DNA of 64,000 nucleotides, from positions 62,001 to 126,000 of the forward strand of contig CALUNE010000005.1 of the NCBI GenBank assembly GCA_944321945.1, in the 5' to 3' direction. Below are positions 26,788 through 35,720 of the stretch, piece by piece. Origin of the DNA: an uncultured Alistipes sp. (GTDB lineage Bacteria; Bacteroidota; Bacteroidia; Bacteroidales; Rikenellaceae). The stretch's first letter is position 1, and each line of letters starts with the position of its first letter. The translations under genes and the position numbers were made by a program. Under the pieces are notes generated by a model, which ran no database searches, was not told the DNA's origin, and was given only the letters and a program-made list of their open reading frames with translations.

Positions 26788-28605
26788 ATGACGATGAAAC
26801 GAATCTATCAGATATTGACGATCGCCGCAGCGGGCGGACTCTGCGCATGCAGCGATTTTCTGGATCCCTATCCTTCGGCGATCCGTTCCGAGGAGTACGT
26901 GCTGTCGAATCCCACGACCATGCAGGGCCTCATCGGCAAGTGTTACGACTACATGTCGCAGAATTACGACAACAACGAGGGGGCCTATCTGGACTGTGCG
27001 ACGGACAATGCCGTGCGGACCTCGACCACGGATGTGATCCGCCGCTTTGCCATCGGCGTGACCAGCCCGACGAACGACCCCTTCCAGACCTATTGGGAGC
27101 GCGATTACCAGGGCATCTACAACACCAACATGTTCCTCAAGGACAATCGCGGTCTGAACATGCGCTACATGCTCGACGAGCATCTGGACGAACTGCTCCG
27201 CAACCGCCTCTGGGGCGAAGCCTATGCTCTTCGGGCGTGGTTCCAGTGGGATCTGCTGCAGAAGTTCGGCGGACGCGGGACGGACGGCCGTCTGCTGGGC
27301 TATCCCATTCTGCTCGAGCCGGTGAAGATCTGGGAGATGACCCCCGAACAGATCCGCGATCTGACCGTCGAGCGCAACACCTACGATGAATGCGTGGCCC
27401 AGATTCTGAAGGATTGCGATTCGGCCTACAAGTATCTGCCCATTGCCCACCGCGACTTCCTGGTTCCGGATCAGGACGACCGCCGCGTGCTCGGCGCCCA
27501 GAACTGGGGCCGCATGGACGGCATCACGACCGTGGCCATCAAGGCGCTGGTCTATCTGACGTGGGCCAGCCCGCGCTTCAATCCCGACGGCGACATGTCG
27601 CGCTGGCAGAAGGCTGCCGAGTATGCCAAGCAGGTCATGGACTTCAAGATGACGGTCGACAACGTTTCGGGCGGATTTTCGGTCGACCGAGCCGTGGACT
27701 GGTGCGATCCGAACAATCCGGAGATCATCTTTGCCTCGCGTTACAAGTCGGGCAACGACGATCTGGAGCGGGCCTTCTATCCGGGCGGCTTTCAGGGCAA
27801 CGGCACGATGGGTGCCACGCAGGATCTGGTCGATGCCTTCGGCATGGCCGACGGCTATCCGCTGGGTGAGTCGCCCAACTATGCCTACGATCCGGCCAAT
27901 CCCTACGAAAACCGCGATCCGCGCTTTTACAGCGTCATCTTCTACAACAACCGTTCGGTGGTGACCGGAACCACGGGCAAGACCTATACGTTCGAAAACT
28001 GGTCCAACGGAGGCAAGGATGCCGCCGGCACGAGTTCGAAGAATTCGCTGACGAACTACCACATCAAGAAGTTCGTCTACATGGGTCTGAACTGGTCGGA
28101 GAGCTCCGTGAACCGGATGCCTCACTCGAAGTTCTTCATCCGCTGGGCCCACATGGTGCTGGCCTTTGCCGAGGCGGCCAACCAGGTCGGCGGTCCGAAT
28201 GCCCCGATCGACGGCCTGACGGCCAAACAGGCCATCGCCTACCTGCGCAGCCGCACGACCTACGACGGTGCCGAGGGAATCGTCGAGGATCCCTATCTGG
28301 ATCAGGTGGCTCTTTCGGGGCGCGAGGCTTTCGACCGCTTCCTGCGCAACGAACGTCGCATCGAGACCTGTTTCGAGGGGACGTGGTTCTTCGATCTGCG
28401 CCGCTGGACGACGACGCTCGGCGAGCTGAACCGCGACGTCCACGGCGTTGAGGTGACGCGCAAGGACAACGGCGATTTTGAATACAATTTCGACAAGGTC
28501 GTCGAAAAACGGCTCTTCACTTCGGCCTATCTTCCCATCCCCTACAAGGAGATGCTCAACGTCAAGGGCCTCATTCAGAACGAAGGCTGGGAAAACTGGC
28601 AATAG
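26788..28605 (+). CDS. SusD-like surface glycan-binding lipoprotein 2
   Basis: Partner of SusC2; 605 residues with lipobox LCAC (Cys near 21) and SDFLDPYPSA at the mature N-terminus. It has the SusD TPR pattern EAYALRAWFQWDLLQKFGG and a C-terminal FLRNERRIETCFEGTWFFDLRRW. Only 4 bases separate it from susC2. It is not close to SusD1 by eye, which argues for two different binding specificities rather than a recent duplication. Opening codons are ATG ACG ATG; the start could be 26794. Confidence 0.95.
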   Translation: MTMKRIYQILTIAAAGGLCACSDFLDPYPSAIRSEEYVLSNPTTMQGLIGKCYDYMSQNYDNNEGAYLDCATDNAVRTSTTDVIRRFAIGVTSPTNDPFQTYWERDYQGIYNTNMFLKDNRGLNMRYMLDEHLDELLRNRLWGEAYALRAWFQWDLLQKFGGRGTDGRLLGYPILLEPVKIWEMTPEQIRDLTVERNTYDECVAQILKDCDSAYKYLPIAHRDFLVPDQDDRRVLGAQNWGRMDGITTVAIKALVYLTWASPRFNPDGDMSRWQKAAEYAKQVMDFKMTVDNVSGGFSVDRAVDWCDPNNPEIIFASRYKSGNDDLERAFYPGGFQGNGTMGATQDLVDAFGMADGYPLGESPNYAYDPANPYENRDPRFYSVIFYNNRSVVTGTTGKTYTFENWSNGGKDAAGTSSKNSLTNYHIKKFVYMGLNWSESSVNRMPHSKFFIRWAHMVLAFAEAANQVGGPNAPIDGLTAKQAIAYLRSRTTYDGAEGIVEDPYLDQVALSGREAFDRFLRNERRIETCFEGTWFFDLRRWTTTLGELNRDVHGVEVTRKDNGDFEYNFDKVVEKRLFTSAYLPIPYKEMLNVKGLIQNEGWENWQ

Positions 28606-28627
28606 AAATCCAAAACCGCATAGAAAC

Positions 28628-29620
28628 ATGAAAAAATATCTGTTCATATCGCTTGCCGCCGTGCTGGGGCTGACCTCCTGTTACGACGATTATGTCAAGG
28701 ACAACCCGACACAGGCCGTCGGATTCGCCAATCAGACCGACGTACGTTCGGTGATCGTGGGCGAAGGCATGAAGTTCTCGACGGGGGTGGCGCTGGGCGG
28801 CATCATCGAGAACGACCGAAACCGTCTGATCAACTACGAAATCGACTACTCGCTGGTCAACGACGAGACGCTGGCCGCCATGAAGGCCCACATGTTCTCC
28901 TACATCCAGGATCTCTGCAAGCCGATCGATGCGCTGGAGGGGCTTCCGGCCGACGAATATACGCTGCGGCCCGACGGCGGTGCCGACGGCGTGGTGCTGA
29001 TCCGCGAGGGGTCGCACCTGGGCCAGATCGTGATCAAGGTCGACTCGGTGAAGTTCCTCTCGGACGTGACACGCACGACGCCCCGCTACGTCATTCCGCT
29101 CCGTCTGACCTCGGGCAACGACACCGGTCTGATCGAGGGCAAGACCACCTCGGTCATCGGGGTCCGCTATGAGAACATGCTCTTCGGCAACTACTGGCAC
29201 GGGGGTGAGACCGTCGTGACGGATGCATCGGGACGCGAGGTCAACCGGATTTCATATTATACGACCGTTCCGCAGGCCGACACGAAGGTCTGGACGCTGT
29301 CGACTGTCGAGCCGATGGCCCTGACGGCCAATGCCGTGGGCAGCGAACTCAACGGCAGCGACGCCCAGCTGAAGATTATCCAGGGTTCCGACGGTGCGAT
29401 TACCGTGGCATCGGTCGACGGCGCCCGCTACGAGGTGCAGCCCGACGGCGATTGCTCGTTCAATCGGGCCCGGTTGCTGCAGGATCGGCGCATCTATCTG
29501 AAATACAAGTATGAAAAGGATGGGATGACCTATCATGCCACCGATACGCTGACGTTCCGCAATCGTGTGCGTGACGGTGTGAACGAGTGGCAGGACGAGA
29601 ATCCCGAGAACTACAAATAA
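28628..29620 (+). CDS. DUF1735/DUF4361-type surface lipoprotein
   Basis: 330 residues, lipobox LTSC (Cys18). The N-terminal half resembles the DUF1735 (BT_3987-like) domain, with AVGFANQTDVRSVIVGEG and a beta-sandwich pattern; the second half, starting near GNYWHGGETVV, resembles DUF4361. Proteins of this type sit after susD in many PULs and are thought to bind glycan at the surface. It follows susD2 by 22 bases and precedes the first agarase-like enzyme by 5 bases. No catalytic motif is seen. Confidence 0.82.
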   Translation: MKKYLFISLAAVLGLTSCYDDYVKDNPTQAVGFANQTDVRSVIVGEGMKFSTGVALGGIIENDRNRLINYEIDYSLVNDETLAAMKAHMFSYIQDLCKPIDALEGLPADEYTLRPDGGADGVVLIREGSHLGQIVIKVDSVKFLSDVTRTTPRYVIPLRLTSGNDTGLIEGKTTSVIGVRYENMLFGNYWHGGETVVTDASGREVNRISYYTTVPQADTKVWTLSTVEPMALTANAVGSELNGSDAQLKIIQGSDGAITVASVDGARYEVQPDGDCSFNRARLLQDRRIYLKYKYEKDGMTYHATDTLTFRNRVRDGVNEWQDENPENYK

Positions 29621-29625
29621 CGACG

Positions 29626-31074
29626 ATGATGATCATGAAACGATATGGAATCTTCCTGCTCCCGGCGCTGCTGGCCGTGGGAAGCCTCGCGGCCAAAGCG
29701 CCCGAATACCGGCAGGTCCAGGCGCGCGAGAATGCCCGGAAGACGGAGTGGAAGAGTTACGAAACGAAGACGGTCGATCGTCTTGCGGGCTTTAATCCCC
29801 GCAGGTCCGACCCCCGGCAGGATGAGTTCGGCGGCTGGATGGTCGACCGGCAGGAGGCGACGGGATTCTTCCGCACCGAAAAGATCGGCGACCGCTGGTG
29901 GCTGATCGATCCCGAGGGGTATCCCTATCTGGCCAAGGGCATTGCGGTCTTCTCGATGGGCGGTTCGGATCGTCAGCGCGAGGCCCTTGCCGAGAAATTC
30001 TCGACGCCCGAAGCCTGGGCCACGTCGCAGCAGGCGATGCTGCGCTCCTACGGATTCAATTCGCTCGGGGCATGGTCGGCCGTCGACGTGGTGCGCCGGA
30101 CCGAGCATCCGATGCCCTACACGGTGATTGTCAGCCCGATGGGGGCCTACCACTCGCAGCATCGCAAACGTTTCGGCGGCAAGTACAAGCAGGCCGGCTG
30201 GCAGGGCTATCGCTTCGATCTGGCGATGGTCTTCGATCCGGGATTCGATGCCGTGATCGACGGCGTGATGAGCCAGGTGGCCAAATACCGCGACGACAAG
30301 TACTTGGTGGGCTACTTCACCGACAACGAGCTGCCGTGGGTCAACGATGCGCTGGACCGTCATCTGACGTTGCTGGCTCACGACGAGGATGCCTATCTGA
30401 CGGTACGCCGCTGGTTCGAGGAGCGTCGGGGCAAGGATGCCCGTGTCGAGGATATCACCGACGAGGATCGCCGGGCCTTCATGGCCTTCTACTTCGAGAC
30501 CTACATGCGCAAGGTAACGGCCGCACTGCGCAGGTACGACCCCAATCATCTCTATCTGGGCTGCCGGTTCAACCAGCATCGCCAGGAGATGGCCAGTCCG
30601 GAGATCTTTGCCGTGGCCGGGAAGTACATGGATGTCATCTCGATCAACCACTACCGGCTGTGGGAACCCCGGGCCGACTGGATGGCCAACTGGGAGAAGT
30701 GGTCGGGCAAACCCTTCCTCATCACGGAATTCTATACGAAGGGTGAGGATTCGGGGCTTCCGAACAATACGGGGGCGGGGTGGAACGTCCGCACGCAGGC
30801 CGATCGCGGCTGGTTCTACCAGAATTTCGTGCTGGAGCTGCTGCGCAGCGGCAATTGTGTGGGGTGGCACTGGTTCACCTACATGGACAACGATCCGCAG
30901 AACCTGAAGACCGACCCCTCGAACCGCGATTCGAACAAGGGGGTCGTGGCGTGGGACTTCACGCCCTATACCGTTCTGCTCGACGAGATGAAACAGCTCA
31001 ACGACTGTACCTACCGGCTGACGCAGTATTTCGATGCGCAGAAGGCCAAAGCCAAACGTGAAATGAACCGATAA
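29626..31074 (+). CDS. Agarase-like (GH50-like, clan GH-A) glycoside hydrolase, apparently periplasmic
   Basis: 482-residue secreted enzyme with a signal peptide ending near SLAAKA and no lipobox, so probably periplasmic. The fold follows beta-agarases of GH50: GFFRTEKIGDRWWLIDPEG, GYFTDNELPW with Glu235 as likely acid/base, YLGCRF, SINHY, LITEFY with Glu368 as likely nucleophile, and a final VGWHWFTYMDND. Family assignment is by motif only; GH50 members cleave agarose, but gut relatives may have other beta-glycan targets. Three nearby ATGs (29626, 29629, 29635) make the start uncertain by up to three codons. It is a paralogue of the next gene. Confidence 0.8.
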   Translation: MMIMKRYGIFLLPALLAVGSLAAKAPEYRQVQARENARKTEWKSYETKTVDRLAGFNPRRSDPRQDEFGGWMVDRQEATGFFRTEKIGDRWWLIDPEGYPYLAKGIAVFSMGGSDRQREALAEKFSTPEAWATSQQAMLRSYGFNSLGAWSAVDVVRRTEHPMPYTVIVSPMGAYHSQHRKRFGGKYKQAGWQGYRFDLAMVFDPGFDAVIDGVMSQVAKYRDDKYLVGYFTDNELPWVNDALDRHLTLLAHDEDAYLTVRRWFEERRGKDARVEDITDEDRRAFMAFYFETYMRKVTAALRRYDPNHLYLGCRFNQHRQEMASPEIFAVAGKYMDVISINHYRLWEPRADWMANWEKWSGKPFLITEFYTKGEDSGLPNNTGAGWNVRTQADRGWFYQNFVLELLRSGNCVGWHWFTYMDNDPQNLKTDPSNRDSNKGVVAWDFTPYTVLLDEMKQLNDCTYRLTQYFDAQKAKAKREMNR

Positions 31075-31085
31075 ACGACAACGCC

Positions 31086-32558
31086 ATGATCAAGATCCTG
31101 AAATATTCGTTGTTGCTCTGCGGAGCCGTGCTGATGGGTGCCGGCTGTGCGGAGGACCAGACTTATGCACTGCCCGAAGTCTATCCGGCGGAGCCCGACG
31201 TTCCGGAGGATGTGGAGCCGCCTCATGAGGTGCGGGCCCGCAAGGACAAGAATTCGTCGTGGGGCGACTACCTCGCCTATACGGTGGATCGCATTTCGGG
31301 TTTCGTTCCGGGGCAGGATCCCGAAACGGACAAGTACGGCGGCTGGAAGGTCACCTCGCTGGCGGCGACGGGCTTCTTCCGCGTGGAGCAGTTTGCCGGT
31401 CGCTGGTGGCTGGTGACCCCCGAAGGCAATCTCTATCTGTCGAAGGGGGTGGCGGTCTTCTCGACGGGCGGTTCGGACCGTCAGGCCGTGGCCCTCAAGG
31501 AGAAGTTCGGCTCGGTGAGCAACTGGGCCAAACAGGAGACCTCGAAGCTCAAATCGCTGGGCTTCAACTCGCTGGGAGCCTGGTCGAATGTCGAGACGGT
31601 GCGCGGTCTTGCAGAGCCGATGCCCTATACGGTGATCGTCAGTCCGATGGGCAAGCTCAACAGCTACATCAAGTCGTCGGGCGAAGAGGCCGATGCTTCG
31701 TGGTCGGGCTGGGAGGGCTATCCCAACGACTTTGCCATGGTCTTCCATCCGAAGTTCGACGAGTATGTCGAGAGCGAGATCTCGACCATCGCCAAATACA
31801 AGGATGATCCCTACTGCATCGGTTACTTTACGGACAACGAGATTCCGTGGAAGGACTATGCGCTGGACCGCTGCCTGGAGGCGTGGCCCGAGACCCACGT
31901 GAACCACCAGAAGGCGCAGGAGTGGCTCGACGCCCGCAAGGGCAAGGTCGGCGCCAAACTCTCCGAGGCGACGGATGCCGACCGCCGGGCCTTCATCGCC
32001 TACTGCATGGAGATCTACCTGCAGAAGGTAACGGCGGCCATCAAGAAGTTCGATCCCAATCACTTGTATCTGGGTTGCCGCTTCAATCAGTGGAACTACG
32101 AACTCAAGAACGATGCGATCTTCGCAACGGCGGGGCGTTACATGGACGTCATCTCGATCAACCACTACCAGAAGTGGGAACCCGATGCCACGGCCGAGCA
32201 GAACTGGGCTTCGTGGTCGGGCCGTCCGTTCCTGGTGACGGAGTTCTACGTCAAGGGCGAGGATTCGGAGCTCCCGAACAACACGGGTGCGGGATGGAAC
32301 GTCCGCACGCAGGCCGAACGGGGCTATTTCTATCAGAACTTCGTACTGGGGCTCATCCGCAGCAAGGCGTGTGTGGGGTGGCACTGGTTCACCTACATGG
32401 ACAACGATCCCGAAAATGAAAACACCGACCCTTCGAACCGCGATTCGAACAAGGGCATGGTGACCTGGAACTTCGAGGATTACGAGCCCCTGCAGGAGAA
32501 CATGCAGGCGATGAACGAGAATGTGTATCTGCTGACCCGTTTTTACGACAAGCAATAA
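31086..32558 (+). CDS. Agarase-like (GH50-like, clan GH-A) glycoside hydrolase, surface lipoprotein
   Basis: 490 residues with lipobox GAGC (Cys near 21) and an acidic, proline-rich linker to about residue 50, so likely tethered at the cell surface. The catalytic domain aligns throughout with the preceding protein: GFFRVEQFAGRWWLVTPEG, GYFTDNEIPW (Glu252), YLGCRF, SINHY, LVTEFYVKGED (Glu386), VGWHWFTYMDND. The Glu-to-Glu spacing (134) matches that of its paralogue (133). A plausible division of labour is surface cleavage here and periplasmic processing by the paralogue. It starts 11 bases after that gene. Confidence 0.8.
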   Translation: MIKILKYSLLLCGAVLMGAGCAEDQTYALPEVYPAEPDVPEDVEPPHEVRARKDKNSSWGDYLAYTVDRISGFVPGQDPETDKYGGWKVTSLAATGFFRVEQFAGRWWLVTPEGNLYLSKGVAVFSTGGSDRQAVALKEKFGSVSNWAKQETSKLKSLGFNSLGAWSNVETVRGLAEPMPYTVIVSPMGKLNSYIKSSGEEADASWSGWEGYPNDFAMVFHPKFDEYVESEISTIAKYKDDPYCIGYFTDNEIPWKDYALDRCLEAWPETHVNHQKAQEWLDARKGKVGAKLSEATDADRRAFIAYCMEIYLQKVTAAIKKFDPNHLYLGCRFNQWNYELKNDAIFATAGRYMDVISINHYQKWEPDATAEQNWASWSGRPFLVTEFYVKGEDSELPNNTGAGWNVRTQAERGYFYQNFVLGLIRSKACVGWHWFTYMDNDPENENTDPSNRDSNKGMVTWNFEDYEPLQENMQAMNENVYLLTRFYDKQ

Positions 32559-32570
32559 AAAGATCCGATT

Positions 32571-33923
32571 ATGAAAACGAGATTCAATATGTGCGCCGTA
32601 CTTTTGGGCGTGCTTCTGCTGGGGGGTTGCGAGGAGGCGGTCGAACCGCTCCACCACACGGCTCCGCAGGTGAACTTCCCGCTCGGGACCACGACGCTGA
32701 CGGCCACCGTCGGCGAGCCGGTCGAATTCCAGGCCGTCATCGAGCAGGGCGACCGGCTGACGTGCAGCTGGTATGTCGACGATCGGCTCGAGGCCTCGAC
32801 GCCGGCATTCACCTATGTATTCCGCACGCCGGGAACGTTCGACGTGCGCTTCGAGGCCCGCAACGGCGCGGGTACGGTCTCCAGAACATATGACGTGACG
32901 GTTTCGGATGTCCTGGAGATGTCGCTTTCGGTGGGCGATTCGACGCGCATCGAGCGTCTGCAGATGGACAATCTGCGGGTTATGGCCATCGTGACGGCCG
33001 GTTCGGACGTGCGGCACGAATGGTCGGTCGACGGGGCGGTCCTCTCCGACAAGGCCTATTTCGATTCGTTCGTGCTCTCCGAGGCCCGGGTCTACCGGGT
33101 CTCCTACCGGGGTGAGAATACGGCCGGCAGCTTCTCGAAGGCTTTCGACGTTCAGGTGCTGGAGCGCCCGTTGCAGATCGAGTTCTCGAATACCGACGCC
33201 TCGATCTCCTGCCAGCAGGGCGAGACGGTCTCCATCACGGCAACGGTGACCTTCGGCGGCACGGGCGTACAGCACGAATGGACCGTCGACGACGAGACGG
33301 TTTCGACCGATGCCGCATTCAGCCATGCCTTCTGGGGGGAGGGCCCCTTCACGATCGGGTATCGCGGTGTGAACGCCAAGGGCGAGACCGTAACCCGTCA
33401 GTGGACGGTCAACATCCTGGCTTCGGGTCTGCTGCTCGACGACTTTGAGGGCTACACGTCGCTGACGGCATGGTGGCGTACCGGCGAGAACGATCCGGGT
33501 GTGACGGTCGAGGACAACCCCAAGCCCTCGGGCATCAACACCAGTGCGAAGGTCATGCGCGACAAGGTGAACGGTACGGGCTCCACGTCGGGGTACTTCA
33601 CGCTGGAGACCTCGAAGATCCTCGAAGGCCGCGGCATCGACGTCTCGAAGTGTACGGGCATCCGCTTCAAGGTCTACCTGGGCAAGAACAAGTACTATCC
33701 GCGTGTGGACATCGGCGGTACGAAGTACGCTCCGGTCAGCGAACCGCAGTTCAAGGACGAGTGGGAGGTGCTCGAGTACCGGTTCCCGTTCAACCTGGAT
33801 CCGACGAAGATCATCCAGTTCCGGCCGCTGCTGCAGCAGAACGGCAGCAACATCGCCTCGGGAGCCGTGACCGAAACCAACACGCGCGAGGTCTATATCG
33901 ATGATATCGAATTCCTGGAGTAA
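32571..33923 (+). CDS. PKD-repeat surface lipoprotein with C-terminal glycan-binding-like domain, 1
   Basis: 450 residues; lipobox LGGC (Cys20). Three Ig/PKD-like repeats (about 30-115, 118-205, 207-292) each contain a V-x-H/S-x-W-x-V-D core, for example VQHEWTVDDETVS. They lead to a ~155-residue C-terminal domain that starts LLLDDFEGY and ends VYIDDIEFLE, the pattern of a jelly-roll carbohydrate-binding module. No catalytic residues are apparent, so a surface glycan-binding protein is the likely role. Its close relative follows after 19 bases. Confidence 0.78.
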   Translation: MKTRFNMCAVLLGVLLLGGCEEAVEPLHHTAPQVNFPLGTTTLTATVGEPVEFQAVIEQGDRLTCSWYVDDRLEASTPAFTYVFRTPGTFDVRFEARNGAGTVSRTYDVTVSDVLEMSLSVGDSTRIERLQMDNLRVMAIVTAGSDVRHEWSVDGAVLSDKAYFDSFVLSEARVYRVSYRGENTAGSFSKAFDVQVLERPLQIEFSNTDASISCQQGETVSITATVTFGGTGVQHEWTVDDETVSTDAAFSHAFWGEGPFTIGYRGVNAKGETVTRQWTVNILASGLLLDDFEGYTSLTAWWRTGENDPGVTVEDNPKPSGINTSAKVMRDKVNGTGSTSGYFTLETSKILEGRGIDVSKCTGIRFKVYLGKNKYYPRVDIGGTKYAPVSEPQFKDEWEVLEYRFPFNLDPTKIIQFRPLLQQNGSNIASGAVTETNTREVYIDDIEFLE

Positions 33924-33942
33924 ATCGAAAAACGCAGAAAAA

Positions 33943-35637
33943 ATGAAATACTGGATCAAACAAACGCTTTTGTTGCTGCTCCTCGGCGCGGGCTGGGGCT
34001 GCGGCGACGATACGACCGAAACGACGGATGTTCCGGTCGCCCCGCAGGTGAGCTTCACGGTGACCGATGAAGAGATGTCGGTGGTGGTTGACGACGCCGT
34101 GCGTTTCGAGGCCCGGGTGGAGACGCCGGGGCCGATCCACTGCAACTGGTATGTCGACGACCGGCTGCAGGCCTCGACCCAGACGATGACCTATGTGTTC
34201 CGTCAGGTCGGTACCCATACGGTGCGTTTCGAGGCCTATAACGAGGCCGGACGCGTCGAGAAGAGCTATACGGTGCATGCGGCGGGTGTGCCGCTGCAGG
34301 TTGAGTTCTCGAACGACGAGGAGACGATCGGCTGCATGCCGGGCGATGAGATCCGTCTGACGGCTACGGTGGTCGGCGGTGACAAGCAGGTGCGCCATAC
34401 GTGGAAGGTCGGCGACGAGACTCTCTCCGAGACGGCCGAATTCGCCCATGTCTTCGAGCAGATGGGGTCGTTCGAGATCCGCTACGAGGGGGTCAACAGC
34501 GACGGCATGCGTGTAGAGAGGAGTTGGACGGTCGTGGTCGACGAGCTGCCGCTCGAGATCGGTTTCTCGGTGAGCGACGAGACGATCCGCTGCGAACAGG
34601 GCGGCCGGGTGACGATCACCGCTACGGTGAAGAATGGCGCCACGGGCCTCGTCCAAACCTGGAAGGTCGGTGACGAGACCCTCTCCGAGACGGCCGAGTT
34701 CAGCTACGAATTCGCGGAGGCGGGCACCTTTGTCGTCACTTACGAGGCCCGCAACGGCAAGGGTGAGACAGTTGCGCGGCAGTGGACGGTCGAGGTGGCC
34801 GAACTGCCGCTGGCGGTCGAATTCTCGGTGACGGATGCGGCCATCTCCTGCAAGCAGGGTGAAGAGGTCGTGATTACGGCGACGGTGACGGCCGGCGGCT
34901 CCACGGGTGTTCGGCACGAGTGGAAGGTCGACGACCGGACGGTCTCCACGACCGCCGAGTTCCGGCAGTCGTTTGCCGAGATCGGCTCCCTCGTGGTGAC
35001 CTACACGGCCACGAACGGCAGGAATGAGACGGTGACCCGCACGTGGACGGTGACGGTCACCGATGCGAATGCCGGTTACATGTTCGAGGACTTTGAGTCG
35101 CGGGATGCGCTGCCCGGACACTTCATCAACGGCAATGCGGCCATCGAGGGCGCCACGGTGAAGGACAACCCTTACAAGACGGATGTCAATCCGAGCAACC
35201 GCGTGCTGAGTGACCACCTGCTCAAGGAGACCGGTACGTCGGGATATTTCGACATGGGCTTCTCCCACCTGCAGAACCGCTCGAAGTATCGGGCCATCCG
35301 TGTGAAGGTCTATCTCGGAGAGAATCACTACTATCCGCGGCTGAAGATCGCCACGCTGGCCGGTTCGCCCAACAAGCTGCCCAGCTCGATCAACGGCGTG
35401 GCATTCCCGAGCAACAGCGCCTCCGAGGCGGAGTGGCGGTCGCTCATCAGGACCAATGACTGGAATATTCTGGTCTACGACCTGATCGACTGCGGTTTCG
35501 GGGCCGTGAACTTCGAGAACATCACTTCGGTCCAGTTCCGTCCGTTGTCGCAGTTCGACGGCTCGAACTGCAGCGGTTTCGATGCAACGACCAACAACCG
35601 AACGGTCTACTACGACGATATCGAATTCCTTGAGTAG
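33943..35637 (+). CDS. PKD-repeat surface lipoprotein with C-terminal glycan-binding-like domain, 2
   Basis: 564 residues; lipobox GWGC (Cys17). Four PKD-like repeats (about 30-112, 113-203, 204-293, 294-383) precede a C-terminal domain starting MFEDFES and ending VYYDDIEFLE, related to that of the preceding protein. Repeats 2 and 3 share an identical 15-residue stretch, TWKVGDETLSETAEF. It has one more repeat than its neighbour, so the two may hold their binding domains at different distances from the surface. The start at 33943 is used because the frame before it only overlaps the previous gene. Last gene before a terminator. Confidence 0.78.
   Translation: MKYWIKQTLLLLLLGAGWGCGDDTTETTDVPVAPQVSFTVTDEEMSVVVDDAVRFEARVETPGPIHCNWYVDDRLQASTQTMTYVFRQVGTHTVRFEAYNEAGRVEKSYTVHAAGVPLQVEFSNDEETIGCMPGDEIRLTATVVGGDKQVRHTWKVGDETLSETAEFAHVFEQMGSFEIRYEGVNSDGMRVERSWTVVVDELPLEIGFSVSDETIRCEQGGRVTITATVKNGATGLVQTWKVGDETLSETAEFSYEFAEAGTFVVTYEARNGKGETVARQWTVEVAELPLAVEFSVTDAAISCKQGEEVVITATVTAGGSTGVRHEWKVDDRTVSTTAEFRQSFAEIGSLVVTYTATNGRNETVTRTWTVTVTDANAGYMFEDFESRDALPGHFINGNAAIEGATVKDNPYKTDVNPSNRVLSDHLLKETGTSGYFDMGFSHLQNRSKYRAIRVKVYLGENHYYPRLKIATLAGSPNKLPSSINGVAFPSNSASEAEWRSLIRTNDWNILVYDLIDCGFGAVNFENITSVQFRPLSQFDGSNCSGFDATTNNRTVYYDDIEFLE
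34399..34701. repeat. Intragenic duplicated PKD segment
   Basis: The 45-base stretch at 34399-34443 recurs at 34657-34701 with four differences, all at third codon positions. It marks a fairly recent duplication of a ~258-base PKD unit. Confidence 0.85.
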
Positions 35638-35663
35638 CCGGCTCGTTCGGACATGAGTACAAC

Positions 35664-35697
35664 AGGCCTCCGCCCGTCTTGTGACGGAGGCCTTTTT
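35664..35697 (+). terminator. Intrinsic terminator inside the PUL
   Basis: AGGCCTCCG (35664-35672) pairs with CGGAGGCCT (35685-35693), with a further GTC/GAC pairing inside the loop, followed by T5. It separates the PKD genes from the GH3 gene. Confidence 0.85.
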
Positions 35698-35701
35698 CAG
35701 T

Positions 35702-35709
35702 TAAATTTG
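35702..35709 (+). promoter_or_regulatory. -7 element of the GH3/GH2 operon
   Basis: TAAATTTG, a full TAnnTTTG match, lies 5 bases after the terminator and only 11 bases before the GH3 start at 35721 (14 before 35724). That implies a very short leader. The -33 region falls inside the terminator (TCTTG near 35677-35681) and is poor. Confidence 0.5.
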
Positions 35710-35720
35710 TAACCGGAAAT

